A stretch of DNA of 64,000 bases from Rugamonas aquatica (GCF_009380215.1 NZ_WHUG01000010.1:124001-188000), one strand, 5' to 3'; positions 25,414 to 34,408 are shown, counted from the stretch's first letter. Notes: generated by a model from the letters alone, not told the origin. Translations and numbers: made by a program.

Positions 25414-26007
25414 ATGACAGAGAAGACTTTGAACGCCAAGGTTGATGAATACGTCAGCAAGCCAGGGCAATGGCAGATCGCATATCAAAAACTGCGCGCC
25501 ATCGTACTCGCCTGCGACCTGACCGAAGAATACAAATGGGGCAATCCCTGCTACACGCTCGACGGCCAGAACGTCGTCCTGATCCACGGCTTCAAGGAAT
25601 ACTGCGCGCTGCTGTTCTTCAAAGGCGCGTTGATGCAGGACCCCAAGGGCATTCTGATCCAGCAAACCGAGAATGTGCAAGCGGGGCGCCAGATCCGCTT
25701 CACCAGCGCCGAACAAATCGCGAAAATGGAAGCGTCCTTGAAAGCCTACATCCGCGACGCCATCAAGGTGGAGCAATCCGGCGTGCAGGTGGAATTCAAG
25801 AAGACCGCCGAATTCGCGATGCCGGAGGAATTCCTGAACCGGCTGGAGGAATCGCCCGAACTGCAGGAAGCCTTCGCCGCATTGACGCCGGGACGCCAGC
25901 GCGGCTACCTGCTACACTTCTCGTCGGCCAAGCAGGCCAAGACCCGCGAGTCACGCGTGGACAAGTGCATCCCGCATATCCTCAAAGGCAAAGGGCTGGA
26001 CGACTAG
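25414..26007 (+). CDS. YdeI/DUF1801-family protein
   Basis: A 197-residue soluble protein of the YdeI/DUF1801 type. The N-terminal half (YKWGNPCYTLDGQNVVLIHGFKEYCALLFFKGALMQDP) is the DUF1801 fold, related to the frataxin-like YdhG group. The C-terminal tail PEEFLNRLEESPELQEAFAALTPGRQRGYLLHFSSAKQAKTRESRVDKC is the YdeI bacteriocin-protection/OmpD-associated repeat. The molecular role is not established. TATAAT at 25372-25377 and AAGAGGTGCACT before the ATG give it its own promoter and ribosome site. The dadA gene follows after 4 bases and may be co-transcribed. Confidence 0.85.
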   Translation: MTEKTLNAKVDEYVSKPGQWQIAYQKLRAIVLACDLTEEYKWGNPCYTLDGQNVVLIHGFKEYCALLFFKGALMQDPKGILIQQTENVQAGRQIRFTSAEQIAKMEASLKAYIRDAIKVEQSGVQVEFKKTAEFAMPEEFLNRLEESPELQEAFAALTPGRQRGYLLHFSSAKQAKTRESRVDKCIPHILKGKGLDD

Positions 26008-26011
26008 CTTC

Positions 26012-27283
26012 ATGAAAAACATAGCCATCATCGGCGGCGGCATCACCGGTGTCACCACCGCTTACGCTCTCGCCAAGCGCGGCTTCGCCGTGACGCTGCT
26101 GGAGCGCCATCGCTACGCCGCGATGGAGACTTCGTTCGCCAATGGCGGCCAGCTGTCCGCATCCAATGCCGAGGCATGGAACCACAGCGGCACCATCATC
26201 AAGGGCCTGAAGTGGATGCTGAAGAACGATGCGCCGCTGCTGGTCAACCCTAAACCCAGCTGGCACAAGCTGTCCTGGTTCGCCGAGTTCATCGCCGCCA
26301 TTCCCCACTACCGCGATCACACCATCGCCACCACCAGGCTGGCCGTGGCAGCGCGCGCGCATCTGTTCAGCTGGGCCGAGGAAGAAGGCATAGACTTCGA
26401 CCTCAAACGCCAGGGCATCCTGCACATCCACCGCGACCGCGCCGGCTTCGAGCACGCGGCCGGCGTGTCCAGGCTGCTGGCGCAAGGCGGCCTGCCGCGC
26501 CGCGCCGTCACGCCGCAGGAGATGCGCGCCCTCGAACCGACGCTGGCCGGCCAGTACTACGGCGGCCACTACACGGAAAGCGACAGCACCGGCGATATCC
26601 ACAAGTTCACCACAGGCCTGGCGCAGGCGGCGCAGCGCCTGGGCGTGGACCTGCGCTTCGGCCAGCGCGTGACCTCGGCCAGCGCAGATGCCCAAGGCAT
26701 CAGCATCACCGTCGAGCAAGATGGCGCCAGCGACACCCAGCGCTACGATGCGGTGGTGGTCTGCGCCGGCACCGCCAGCCGCGAGGTGGCGGCCATGCTG
26801 GGCGATCGCGTCAACGTCTATCCGGTCAAGGGCTATTCGATCACCGTCAACCTGGACGATGCAGCCAGCCAGGCCGCCGCCCCCAACGTCAGCCTGGTGG
26901 ATGACGCCACCAAGCTGGTCGCCAGCCGCTTCGGCGTGAGCCGCTTCCGCGTGGCCGGCACGGCGGAGTTCAATGGATTCAACCGCGATATACGCGCCGA
27001 CCGCATCGCGCCGCTGGTCAACTGGGTGCAGCAGTGCTTCCCCGGCGTGAGCACCCGCAGCGTGACGCCGTGGGCCGGGCTGCGGCCGATGATGCCGGAC
27101 CTGATGCCCCGCGTGGGCCGGGGCAAGGCGCCATCGGTGTTCTACAACACCGGCCACGGCCACCTGGGCTGGACTTTGTCGGCCGCCACGGCCGACATCA
27201 TCGCCGACGCCGTGCTGGCCGCCCTGGGCGCGCCGACGGCTTCGGTTAGCCAACGTACCGCACAGGCCTTGAAATTGGCGTAA
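26012..27283 (+). CDS. dadA: D-amino-acid dehydrogenase, small subunit type
   Basis: FAD enzyme of 423 residues that deaminates D-amino acids (chiefly D-alanine) to oxo acids, feeding electrons to the respiratory chain at the inner membrane. It begins IAIIGGGITGVTTAYALAKRGFAVTLLER (FAD-binding fold) and has the DadA features ETSFANGGQLSASNAEAWN, KDAPLL-like KNDAPLLVNPKPS, and GLRPMMPDLMPRVGRG with FYNTGHGHLGWTLS near the end. Length equals that of known DadA. It lies 4 bases after the YdeI-like gene. No alanine racemase or Lrp-type regulator is adjacent. Confidence 0.92.
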   Translation: MKNIAIIGGGITGVTTAYALAKRGFAVTLLERHRYAAMETSFANGGQLSASNAEAWNHSGTIIKGLKWMLKNDAPLLVNPKPSWHKLSWFAEFIAAIPHYRDHTIATTRLAVAARAHLFSWAEEEGIDFDLKRQGILHIHRDRAGFEHAAGVSRLLAQGGLPRRAVTPQEMRALEPTLAGQYYGGHYTESDSTGDIHKFTTGLAQAAQRLGVDLRFGQRVTSASADAQGISITVEQDGASDTQRYDAVVVCAGTASREVAAMLGDRVNVYPVKGYSITVNLDDAASQAAAPNVSLVDDATKLVASRFGVSRFRVAGTAEFNGFNRDIRADRIAPLVNWVQQCFPGVSTRSVTPWAGLRPMMPDLMPRVGRGKAPSVFYNTGHGHLGWTLSAATADIIADAVLAALGAPTASVSQRTAQALKLA

Positions 27284-27323
27284 ACTGCCATCATATCCAG
27301 CCTGTCTTACAAGGAGATCTGAC

Positions 27324-28247
27324 ATGACGGCAAAATCTTTCGCACGTATGACCCTGCTGGCCAGCGCCCTGGCGCTTGCAGTGCCGGCGTTTGCGGCCGA
27401 ACCCACGGTACACGATGTGTATGTCGCCGCCGAAGCAGGCAAATACACCGAAGCCCAGGAGCTGATGGACCAAGTCCTGAAAGCCCACCCGAACAGCGCC
27501 ACCGCGCACTTCGTCGAGGCTGAGCTATTGGCCAAGCAAGGCAAGTTCGCCGCCGCACAGGGCGAGCTGGCCACGGCTGAACGGCTGTCGCCCGGCCTGC
27601 CCAAGGTGAATCCAAGCGCCCTGGCCAAGCTGCGCACGCTGCTGGCCGACGGCCAGAAGCCGAAAGCCAACTACTCGCAGCAGCAACCGGCACGCAGCAA
27701 CGCCGCTTACAACAACGGTAACTACGGCGCTCCGCAGAGCAGCGGCATCCCCTGGGGCACCATCCTGATCCTCGGTGGCGGCCTGCTGGGCTTTATCTGG
27801 CTGGCGACGCGCTTCATGTCGCGCCGTAACGCGCAGAACGACGCATCCTACAACCCGGCCGGCTACAACCCCGGCGGCGGCGCTGCACCCGGCTATGCGC
27901 CGGGCGCGGGCTACCCTCAACAGGGCTATCCGCAGCAGGGCTACGGCCAGCCGCAGCAAGGTAGCGGCATGGGTTCGCGCATCATGGGCGGCCTGGCGAC
28001 CGGCGCGGCGGTAGGCGCGGGTATCGTGGCCGGCGAAGCGATCGCGCGCCAGTTCACCGGCGGCAGCCACGATTCGGGCGCCCAGGCGGCGCCGCGCAAC
28101 GACATCGTCTACGATGATCCATCGCGCGACGAACTGCTGCGCCGCGACGACATGGGCGGCAACGACTTCGGCGTCAGCGGCGGCTGGGGTGATTCCGGCG
28201 GTGGTGGCGGCGACAGCGGCGGCGGTGGCGGCGGCGACTGGGATTAA
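27324..28247 (+). CDS. Exported TPR protein with a Gly/Gln/Tyr-rich tail
   Basis: A 307-residue envelope protein of unknown role. Signal peptide MTAKSFARMTLLASALALAVPAFAA; two tetratricopeptide-like units at about 29-95 (AGKYTEAQELMDQVLKAHPNSATAHFVEAELLAKQGKFAAAQ); a linker rich in Gln/Asn; one membrane helix (IPWGTILILGGGLLGFIWLAT, about 142-162); a low-complexity run with repeated YPQQG; a glycine-rich hydrophobic patch (GGLATGAAVGAGIVAGEAIA); and a C-terminus made of GGGGGDSGGGGGGDWD. Such tails occur in several envelope proteins of betaproteobacteria. ATG follows ACAAGGAGATCTGAC, a strong ribosome site. It converges on the LysR gene. Confidence 0.8.
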   Translation: MTAKSFARMTLLASALALAVPAFAAEPTVHDVYVAAEAGKYTEAQELMDQVLKAHPNSATAHFVEAELLAKQGKFAAAQGELATAERLSPGLPKVNPSALAKLRTLLADGQKPKANYSQQQPARSNAAYNNGNYGAPQSSGIPWGTILILGGGLLGFIWLATRFMSRRNAQNDASYNPAGYNPGGGAAPGYAPGAGYPQQGYPQQGYGQPQQGSGMGSRIMGGLATGAAVGAGIVAGEAIARQFTGGSHDSGAQAAPRNDIVYDDPSRDELLRRDDMGGNDFGVSGGWGDSGGGGGDSGGGGGGDWD

Positions 28248-28271
28248 CCCAGCCCCGGCATCACCATCACT

Positions 28272-29243
28272 TCACGGGGCGCGGCGCTCGCCCGCCCCGG
28301 CAGCTTCCATCGCAAGATCCCAGTACGGCGGATCGCCGAAATACTCCCTCAAATGACGTATCAATAGCTGCGCCTTGATCTGGTTGGAACGGCCGGGCAT
28401 GTGCACGGCATGGATCGCCGATTCGGTCGGTTCGCGCCGGCCCAGGGCTGCGGCCCGCACCACCGGCGCCATCGGGAACACCGGCACCAGCTGACCGGCA
28501 ACGATGGCGTCGCTCACCAGCCAGTTCGCCAGATGCACCACGCCCGCGCCACCGATGGCTGCGTGCAGCAGCGAGTCGGTATCGTCGCAGCGCAGCGTGC
28601 CCTTGATGGCCAGCGGCTGGTTCTGGTTCACGCCGTCGAAACGCCACCAGCCGCGCGGCGCCGAGCGCCCGGTGACGGTCAGGCAGTTGTGGTTGAGCAG
28701 ATCCAGCGGCGTCTGCGGCCAGCCGTGGCGGGCCAGATAGGCCGGGCTGGCGCTGACCACGCGGTTCTGGATCGCCAGCCGCGTCGCCACCAGGCCGCTG
28801 TCCGGCAGCACGCCGGCGCGCACCGCCACGTCCACGCGGCGCGCAGCCAGATCGACGATGTCGTCGCTGACGTGCAGTTCCACTTCCAGCAAGGGCCAGT
28901 GCTGGAGGAAGCCGGCGATGGCCGGCGCCACGTGCAGGCGACCGAACGCGGCTGGCGCCGTCACCGTCAGCAGGCCGCGTGGTTCGCTGTCCAGCTCCTG
29001 CACGGCGGCCTTGCCGTCGGCCAGTTCGGCCAGGATGTTGCGGGCGCGGGGCAGGAAGCGCACGCCCGCATCGGTCAGGATCACCTGACGCGGGCTGCGC
29101 AGCAGCAGGCGGGCGCCCAGTTCGGCCTCCAGCGCGTCGAGCTTGCGCGATACCGACGATACCGCGACCTTCATCTCCGCCGCCGCACGCGACAAGCTAC
29201 CGTGCTCCACGACTGCCAGCAGGCACTGTAAGCTGTCTATCAT
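28272..29243 (-). CDS. LysR-family transcriptional regulator
   Basis: DNA-binding regulator of 323 residues. The N-terminal winged helix (VVEHGSLSRAAAEMKVAVSSVSRKLDALEAELGARLLLRSPRQVILTDAG, residues 10-60) is typical, followed by the periplasmic-binding-like effector domain. It is of the CrgA/DmlR-like branch, with PRGLLTVTAPAAFGRLHVAP. It is divergently placed 113 bases from the MBL-hydrolase gene and probably controls it. GAGGGGAA precedes two adjacent ATGs; the second (29243) has the better spacing. The shared gap holds TTTGC-N7-GCAAA (29258-29274). The inducer is unknown. Confidence 0.9.
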   Translation of the reverse strand: MIDSLQCLLAVVEHGSLSRAAAEMKVAVSSVSRKLDALEAELGARLLLRSPRQVILTDAGVRFLPRARNILAELADGKAAVQELDSEPRGLLTVTAPAAFGRLHVAPAIAGFLQHWPLLEVELHVSDDIVDLAARRVDVAVRAGVLPDSGLVATRLAIQNRVVSASPAYLARHGWPQTPLDLLNHNCLTVTGRSAPRGWWRFDGVNQNQPLAIKGTLRCDDTDSLLHAAIGGAGVVHLANWLVSDAIVAGQLVPVFPMAPVVRAAALGRREPTESAIHAVHMPGRSNQIKAQLLIRHLREYFGDPPYWDLAMEAAGAGERRAP

Positions 29244-29257
29244 CATTTCCCCTCTGT

Positions 29258-29274
29258 TTTGCAAATATCGCAAA
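29258..29274 (-). promoter_or_regulatory. Candidate LysR operator
   Basis: Inverted repeat TTTGC-AAATATC-GCAAA contains the T-N11-A pattern usual for LysR proteins. It lies 15 bases before the LysR gene start and about 83 before the divergent MBL gene, a place suited to autorepression and activation across the gap. Confidence 0.5.
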
Positions 29275-29356
29275 TTGCATTTGCCTTAATGGATATTGTG
29301 CCATTTTTTGCAAAGATGCATACTGCGTTTAGTAAATTCTTTGATAAGGAAAACCC

Positions 29357-30310
29357 ATGAAACTCATCAGCAAATTCACCCCGCTTGCCGCCGCCATCGC
29401 TTTGGCCGTCGCCGCCCCCGCCATGGCCGCCGCGCCGCTGGCCGGCACCAACGCGCCCGGCTTCTTCCGCATCATGCTGGGCGACTTTGAAGTGACCGCG
29501 ATCAGCGACGGCACCGTCGATCTGCCGATCAACAAGCTGCTGCAACAGGCGCCCGCCAAGACCGACCAGGAACTGGCCCGCTCCTATCTGGCCAGTCCGC
29601 TGGAAACCTCGGTGACGGGCTACCTGGTCAACACCGGCTCCAAGCTGGTGCTGATCGACACCGGCGCCGGCAACCTGTTCGGACCGACGCTGGGCAAGCT
29701 GCTGGCCAACCTCAAGGCTTCGGGCTACCAGCCGGAGCAGGTCGATGAAGTGCTGATTACCCACATGCACCCGGACCACGTCGGCGGCCTTGCAGCCAAC
29801 GGCCAGGCGGCCTTCCCCAACGCCACCGTCCGCGCCGACAAGCACGACGCCGACTTCTGGCTCAGCCAGGCCAATATGGACAAGGCGCCGGCCGAGAACA
29901 AGGGCTTCTTCCAGGGCGCGATGGCGTCGCTGTCGCCGTACGTGGCCAACCAGCACCTGCAGCCGTTCAACGGCGCGGGCGAAATCACGCCAGGCATCCG
30001 CGCCGTGGCCAGCTACGGCCACACGCCGGGCCACATCAGCTACATGGTGGAGAGCAAAGGCAAGAAGCTGCTGGTGGTGGGCGACTTGATCCACGCGGGC
30101 GCGGTGCAGTTCGAGCATCCCGAAGTGACGATCGGCTTCGACACCGATCCGAAGACCGCTGCCTACGCCCGCAAGCAAGCCTTCACGGCGGTTGCCAAGG
30201 AGGGTGCGCTGATCGGCGCGGCCCACCTGCCCTTCCCCGGCCTGGGCCATCTGCGCAGCGCCGGCCAGGCTTACCAGTGGGTGCCGGCAAACTACACCCA
30301 ACTGCGTTAA
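29357..30310 (+). CDS. Exported MBL-fold metallohydrolase
   Basis: Zinc-dependent hydrolase of 317 residues with a signal peptide (FTPLAAAIALAVAAPAMAA). The metal motif THMHPDHVGG, a further His in YGHTPGHISY and the Asp in VVGDLIHAG give the metallo-beta-lactamase fold. SYLASPLETSVTGYLVNTGSKLVLIDTGAG is typical of the lactonase/quinolone-response-like MBL group often found next to LysR genes. The substrate (lactone, thioester or phosphodiester) is not decidable, and it should not be called a beta-lactamase. AAGGAAAACCC precedes the ATG. The divergent LysR gene is its likely regulator. Confidence 0.88.
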   Translation: MKLISKFTPLAAAIALAVAAPAMAAAPLAGTNAPGFFRIMLGDFEVTAISDGTVDLPINKLLQQAPAKTDQELARSYLASPLETSVTGYLVNTGSKLVLIDTGAGNLFGPTLGKLLANLKASGYQPEQVDEVLITHMHPDHVGGLAANGQAAFPNATVRADKHDADFWLSQANMDKAPAENKGFFQGAMASLSPYVANQHLQPFNGAGEITPGIRAVASYGHTPGHISYMVESKGKKLLVVGDLIHAGAVQFEHPEVTIGFDTDPKTAAYARKQAFTAVAKEGALIGAAHLPFPGLGHLRSAGQAYQWVPANYTQLR

Positions 30311-30320
30311 ACTGGATCGT

Positions 30321-30959
30321 ATGGAAACAAGTAACACCCCTCGCCCCATCAGCGTCCTTGTCGTTGACGACCACCCCTTGCTGCGCACGGGGTTGGGCGA
30401 AGCCATCGCCAGCCAGGCCGATATGCGCGTGGCCGGCGAGGCCTGCAACGGCCGCGACGCGGTCGAGTTGTACCGCACCCTGCGTCCCGACGTGACCATC
30501 ATGGACATCGCCATGCCGGAGATGTGCGGCGTGACCGCGTTGCGGGAGATACGCCGCGAGCATCCAAGCGCCCGCATCGTCATGCTGACCACTTACAAGG
30601 GCGACGTGCAGATTCTGCGCGCCGTGCAGGGCGGCGCGGCGGGCTTTTTATTGAAGAGTACTTTGCGCAAGGATTTGCTGGATACGATACGTGGCGTGCA
30701 CCAGGGGCAGCGTCGCATACCGCCGGAGATCGCGATGGAACTGGCCCAGCACATGGGCCAGGGGCCGTTGAGCGCGCGTGAAACGGAAGTGCTGAATCAC
30801 GCCGCCACCGGCCACTCCAACCGCCGCATCGCCGAGCAGCTGGCGATTTCGGAGGAGACGGTGAAGGCGCACATGAAGAACGTGCTGGCCAAGCTGGCCG
30901 CGAACGACCGCACCCACGCGGTGACGATCGCCCTGCGGCGCGGGATCATCTCGATCTGA
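30321..30959 (+). CDS. NarL/LuxR-type response regulator (orphan)
   Basis: Two-component output protein of 212 residues: receiver domain with acidic pair Asp16-Asp17, phosphorylation site Asp62 (TIMDIAMPEM) and Lys112, then a LuxR-type helix-turn-helix (LSARETEVLNHAATGHSNRRIAEQLAISEETVKAHMKNVLAKL, about 150-195). No histidine kinase gene adjoins it. It closely resembles the regulator at 36325-36990 in both domains, so the two may be paralogues. The start codon lies 7 bases after TAAACT with no clear ribosome site. It begins 10 bases after the MBL gene and may also be read through from it. Confidence 0.9.
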   Translation: METSNTPRPISVLVVDDHPLLRTGLGEAIASQADMRVAGEACNGRDAVELYRTLRPDVTIMDIAMPEMCGVTALREIRREHPSARIVMLTTYKGDVQILRAVQGGAAGFLLKSTLRKDLLDTIRGVHQGQRRIPPEIAMELAQHMGQGPLSARETEVLNHAATGHSNRRIAEQLAISEETVKAHMKNVLAKLAANDRTHAVTIALRRGIISI

Positions 30960-30963
30960 ACTC

Positions 30964-31620
30964 TTAGTCGCTGGCCGCGCAGGCCAGCCATAGCAGCAGC
31001 GCGCAAGGCAGCAGCAGGCCATTGAAACCGGCCAGCATGAAGGCCAGCGCGCCGCTGATGCAGCCGACGGCAAACGCCAGCACCGGCCACACCAGCTTCT
31101 TCAAGCGCCCCCGCGCATCGGCATCGCCGCGCAATGTGTCGACCAGATCGATCACCAACTGCGTCACATTGCCGGTCATGACGGTGGTGGCGGCGACCTT
31201 CCCCAGCAACAGCTTGCCGTAGGCGTTCTGCACCGCCATCGCGCCCGCGCACAGCAAGCCTGTGAGCATGGTCAGCGGCGCGTCGGGCCTGTCGACAGGT
31301 GCGGCCAACCAGGCGCAGGCCACGCTGGCCGTCATCAACAAGGTCTGCAACAGCAGGCTGTTACGCAGCTGGCGGCTGCCATTGCGCTCCCAACGCAGTA
31401 TCAGCAAGCGCGCCAGCGCCACCCCCAGCACGAACACCGGAAACACCAGCAGCTTGAGCCAGATATCCGGCGCCGGCTGCGCCATGCCCCGCCCCAGCAG
31501 CACGAAGTTGCCGGTCACGTGGGCCGTGAACAATCCGAACAGGCCGATGAAGCCCAAGGTGTCGACATAGCCGGCCAGGAAGCCGAGTGCCACGCTTTGT
31601 TTCGTATCGCCGCGCTCCAT
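30964..31620 (-). CDS. DUF1275 (YoaK-family) membrane protein
   Basis: Inner-membrane protein of 218 residues with about six helices. FLAGYVDTLGFIGLFGLFTAHVTGNFVLLG and QNAYGKLLLGKVAATTVMTGNVTQLVIDL are the two repeats of the DUF1275/YoaK family, thought to be transporters or permeases of unknown substrate. ATG follows GGAGGCTTG and overlaps the stop of the DoxX-like gene by one base (TGATG), making it the last gene of the XapX operon. The convergent response regulator gene ends 4 bases away. Confidence 0.87.
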   Translation of the reverse strand: MERGDTKQSVALGFLAGYVDTLGFIGLFGLFTAHVTGNFVLLGRGMAQPAPDIWLKLLVFPVFVLGVALARLLILRWERNGSRQLRNSLLLQTLLMTASVACAWLAAPVDRPDAPLTMLTGLLCAGAMAVQNAYGKLLLGKVAATTVMTGNVTQLVIDLVDTLRGDADARGRLKKLVWPVLAFAVGCISGALAFMLAGFNGLLLPCALLLWLACAASD

Positions 31621-32033
31621 CAAGCCTCCTCGCGCAAATCGTGCCACGCCACCAGCAGGAAGGCGCCCGCCAGGCCGAGGTGCTCATAAAAACCGTTGGC
31701 CGCCATGAAGCGCTCCGGTCCCGCGATTTCCCAGTAGCGGTTGGCGAGCAAAGTGGCCATCAGCGTGAACACGGCCAGGTAGCCCGCGCCCAGCCAGCGA
31801 TAGAAGCCGCTCAGTATCATCAGCGATGCACCCAGCTCGCCGGCGATCACCAGCGCGGCCATCGGGCCGGCCGGCGACAGGCCGAAGTGCTGCATCTCGC
31901 CGATGGCGGACTGGAAGTCCATCAGTTTGTTGATGCCGCCTTGCAGATAGGCGGCGCAAATCAGCAGCAGGCAGATCCAGCGCAGCCACGGTGTGGCCAG
32001 CGGCTTCAACATCGGTTTGAATGGCGCCCCCAT
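31620..32033 (-). CDS. DoxX-family membrane protein
   Basis: Small inner-membrane protein of 137 residues with four helices. INKLMDFQSAIGEMQHFGLSPAGPMAALVIAGELGASLMILSGFYRWLGAGYLAVFTLMATLLANRYWE is the DoxX pattern (helix 2-3 with GELG and the helix-3/4 stretch). DoxX proteins are linked to quinone-related redox reactions, but the function of this branch is unknown. The start codon overlaps the amidohydrolase stop (TGATG). It is a member of the four-gene minus-strand operon. Confidence 0.85.
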   Translation of the reverse strand: MGAPFKPMLKPLATPWLRWICLLLICAAYLQGGINKLMDFQSAIGEMQHFGLSPAGPMAALVIAGELGASLMILSGFYRWLGAGYLAVFTLMATLLANRYWEIAGPERFMAANGFYEHLGLAGAFLLVAWHDLREEA

Positions 32034-33958
32034 CACACCGCCCAGCAGGCGCAACCCAGCGCGCCCCAGAAGCTCTTCAGGTCCGCCGTCGGCAGCTTGC
32101 TGGTCCACGCCGTCGCGTGCTGGTGGCCATGGACGTTGCACTGGTTGGCGCAACCGCAGGCGGCCTGCTGCTGGCGCAACTGCTGCTGTTCGCGCTTGCG
32201 CAGTTCAAGTTCCTTCAGCGCGGCGCGGTTGTTACCGATCTGCTCACCCCAACCGGCGTAGCCGCCGAAGCGGCGCACCGGCGACCAATCCGGCATCGCC
32301 GGCGGCGGCGCCTCGTCGTAGCTGGCGAATTCGCCGGCCGCGTAGACGATCTTGCCGCCGACGATGGTCAGGCGCGAGCTCATGTCGGCGATCTCGCTTT
32401 CGGCGCAAGCGTAGAAGTCCTTGTCCGGCACGATCAGGTCGGCCAGCTGGCCGGCCTCAATGCGGCCCTTCTTGCCCTCTTCATTGGAGAACCAGGTGGT
32501 GTTCTCGGTCCACATGCGCAGCGCCGTTTCGCGGTCCAGGCAATTGGCGCGCGGGTACATCTGCATGCCGCCCACAGTCTTGCCGGTGATGAGCCACGAC
32601 AGCGATACCCACGGGTTATACGAAGCCACGCGCGTGGCGTCGGTGCCGGCCGAAACCTTCACGCCCGCTTCCAGGATTTTCTTCACCGGCGGCGTGGCTT
32701 CGGCCGCGCCGTGGCCATAGCGTTCGACGAAATACTCGCCCTGGTAGGCCATGCGGTGCTGCACGGCGACGCCGCCGCCCAATGCGGCAATGCGGTCGAT
32801 GGACTGGTCGGAGATGGTCTCGGCGTGGTCGAAGAACCAGTTCAGGCCCGTCAGCGGGATGTCCTGGTTGACGCGTTCGAACACGTCCAGCGCGCGGCTG
32901 ATGGTTTCGTCGTAAGTGGCGTGCATGCGCCACGGCCAGCGGTTCTGCGCCAGCACGCGCACCACGCCTTCCAGGTCGTCTTCCATATTGTCCGGCATGT
33001 CCGGACGCGGCTGGCGGAAGTCCTCGAAGTCGGCGGCCGAGAAGGTCAGCATTTCGCCTGCGCCGTTGTGGCGGAAGTAGTCGTCGCCCTGCTGGTACTT
33101 GACGCTCTGCGTCCAGTTCAGGAAGTCTTCCTTTTCGTGCGCGGGCTTTTGCGTGAACAGGTTGTAGGCCAGGCGTATCGTCAGCTGCCTGGCGTCCGAC
33201 AGCTGCTGGATCACCTGGTAGTCCTCAGGATAATTCTGGAAGCCGCCGCCGGCGTCGATGGCGCCGGTGACGCCGAGGCGATTCAGTTCGCGCATGAAGT
33301 GGCGGGTCGAATTGACCTGGTATTCCAGTGGCAGCTTGGGGCCTTTCGACAGCGTCTGGTACAGGATGGCCGCATTCGGTTTGGCCAGCAGCAGGCCGGT
33401 GGGATTGCCGGCGCCATCGCGCAGGATCTGGCCGCCGTGCGGTTCCGGTGTGTCCTTGGTGTAGCCGACGGCGCGCAGCGCGGCGCCGTTCAGCAGCGCG
33501 CGGTCGTACAGGTGCAGGATGAACACCGGCGTATCCGGCGCCACCGCGTTCAGTTCCTCGATGGTCGGCAGGCGCTTCTCGGCGAATTGATGTTCGGTGA
33601 AGCCGCCCACCACGCGCACCCATTGCGGCGCCGGCGTGATCGCCACTTGCGCCTTCAGCATGCCCATCGCATCGGCCAGGCTGCGCACGCCGTCCCAGCG
33701 CAGCTCCAGGTTGAAATTCAGGCCGCCGCGGATGATGTGGCAGTGGTTGTCGATCAGGCCTGGCAGCACGCGCTTGCCTTGCAGGTCGATGACGCGGGTG
33801 CGCGGGCCGGCCAGCGCCATGATCTCGTTGGCACGGCCGACGTGGGTAAAGCGGCCATCCTTGATGGCGACGGCTTCGGCGTGCGGGTTGCTGCGGTCCA
33901 GCGTGGTGAACAGGCCGCGATGCAGGATCAGGTCAGGCGTTTGGTCTTGGCTCATCAT
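32033..33958 (-). CDS. YtcJ-type amidohydrolase with a Cys/His-rich C-terminal tail
   Basis: Metal-dependent hydrolase of 641 residues in the amidohydrolase-3 (YtcJ) group. VLPGLIDNHCHIIRGG holds the first metal His pair, LNWFFDHAETISD and SAGTDATRVASYNPWVSL the later metal ligands, and GRIEAGQLADLIVPD closes the barrel and beta-sandwich. After RRFGGYAGWG it carries an extra tail with CGCANQCNVHGHQH and GCACWAV, a likely metal-binding or redox module. The substrate is unknown. It starts inside the XapX gene end (two adjacent ATGs, 33958 and 33955, over a TGA) and overlaps the DoxX start, so the operon is tightly coupled. Confidence 0.87.
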   Translation of the reverse strand: MMSQDQTPDLILHRGLFTTLDRSNPHAEAVAIKDGRFTHVGRANEIMALAGPRTRVIDLQGKRVLPGLIDNHCHIIRGGLNFNLELRWDGVRSLADAMGMLKAQVAITPAPQWVRVVGGFTEHQFAEKRLPTIEELNAVAPDTPVFILHLYDRALLNGAALRAVGYTKDTPEPHGGQILRDGAGNPTGLLLAKPNAAILYQTLSKGPKLPLEYQVNSTRHFMRELNRLGVTGAIDAGGGFQNYPEDYQVIQQLSDARQLTIRLAYNLFTQKPAHEKEDFLNWTQSVKYQQGDDYFRHNGAGEMLTFSAADFEDFRQPRPDMPDNMEDDLEGVVRVLAQNRWPWRMHATYDETISRALDVFERVNQDIPLTGLNWFFDHAETISDQSIDRIAALGGGVAVQHRMAYQGEYFVERYGHGAAEATPPVKKILEAGVKVSAGTDATRVASYNPWVSLSWLITGKTVGGMQMYPRANCLDRETALRMWTENTTWFSNEEGKKGRIEAGQLADLIVPDKDFYACAESEIADMSSRLTIVGGKIVYAAGEFASYDEAPPPAMPDWSPVRRFGGYAGWGEQIGNNRAALKELELRKREQQQLRQQQAACGCANQCNVHGHQHATAWTSKLPTADLKSFWGALGCACWAV

Positions 33959-34224
33959 GCGTTCCCTTTGGTTTCATCGTTCTTTTGCGCGGACGGCAGC
34001 TGGCCGAAGCAATGCGGCTTCACATGCTGTTCGAACCAGGAGACTTGCTTGGCTTCCGGCTGCCACAGCTGACGCAGCAGCGGCGGCAGCTGCTCGCCGA
34101 GCAGGATGCCCAGCAGGCCGACCAACGCCACCACCGGCGGCGCCGGCGAGCGCACGTTCAGGAAGCCATAGATTAATCCAACCAGCAGGCCAACGGCCAG
34201 CGACACGACATACATTTTGGACAT
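33955..34224 (-). CDS. XapX domain protein
   Basis: Small membrane protein of 89 residues. MSKMYVVSLAVGLLVGLIYGFLNVRSPAPPVVALVGLLGILLGEQLPP is the XapX (DUF1427) domain of two short helices with the PAPP motif; a hydrophilic tail of about 40 residues follows. The role is unknown, but the pairing with a YtcJ-type amidohydrolase is recurrent in Proteobacteria. ATG follows CGAGGAAATTCCC. It is the first gene of the minus-strand operon and is divergent from the glycosidase-like gene at 34409. Confidence 0.87.
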   Translation of the reverse strand: MSKMYVVSLAVGLLVGLIYGFLNVRSPAPPVVALVGLLGILLGEQLPPLLRQLWQPEAKQVSWFEQHVKPHCFGQLPSAQKNDETKGNA

Positions 34225-34408
34225 GGGAATTTCCTCGAAAAGAGAGTGAGACGGCATGTCCACAGTCTAGAGGTCAGGCCATCTTTTGCCATCACCGGGA
34301 ATGATCGGCGATCGCTGTCCCTTTAGTGAGAGACGTTACAAAATAATCATTATTTTTAAAATAATTTATAGCATAATGAATAACCGTAATTTTTTTATAA
34401 GGAAACGT

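Noticed and set aside
27900..27960. Short direct repeats in the TPR gene as a CRISPR or tandem-repeat array
   Set aside because: They are in-frame codons for the repeated YPQQG peptide with no spacers of constant length.
29357..30310. MBL-fold protein as a metallo-beta-lactamase resistance gene
   Set aside because: The general MBL metal motif is present, but overall layout fits lactonase-like or other hydrolases of the superfamily, not class B beta-lactamases.
32021..34072. Open frame of 683 codons on the plus strand opposite the amidohydrolase
   Set aside because: Shadow of a well-supported gene; no start signal and no recognisable domain.
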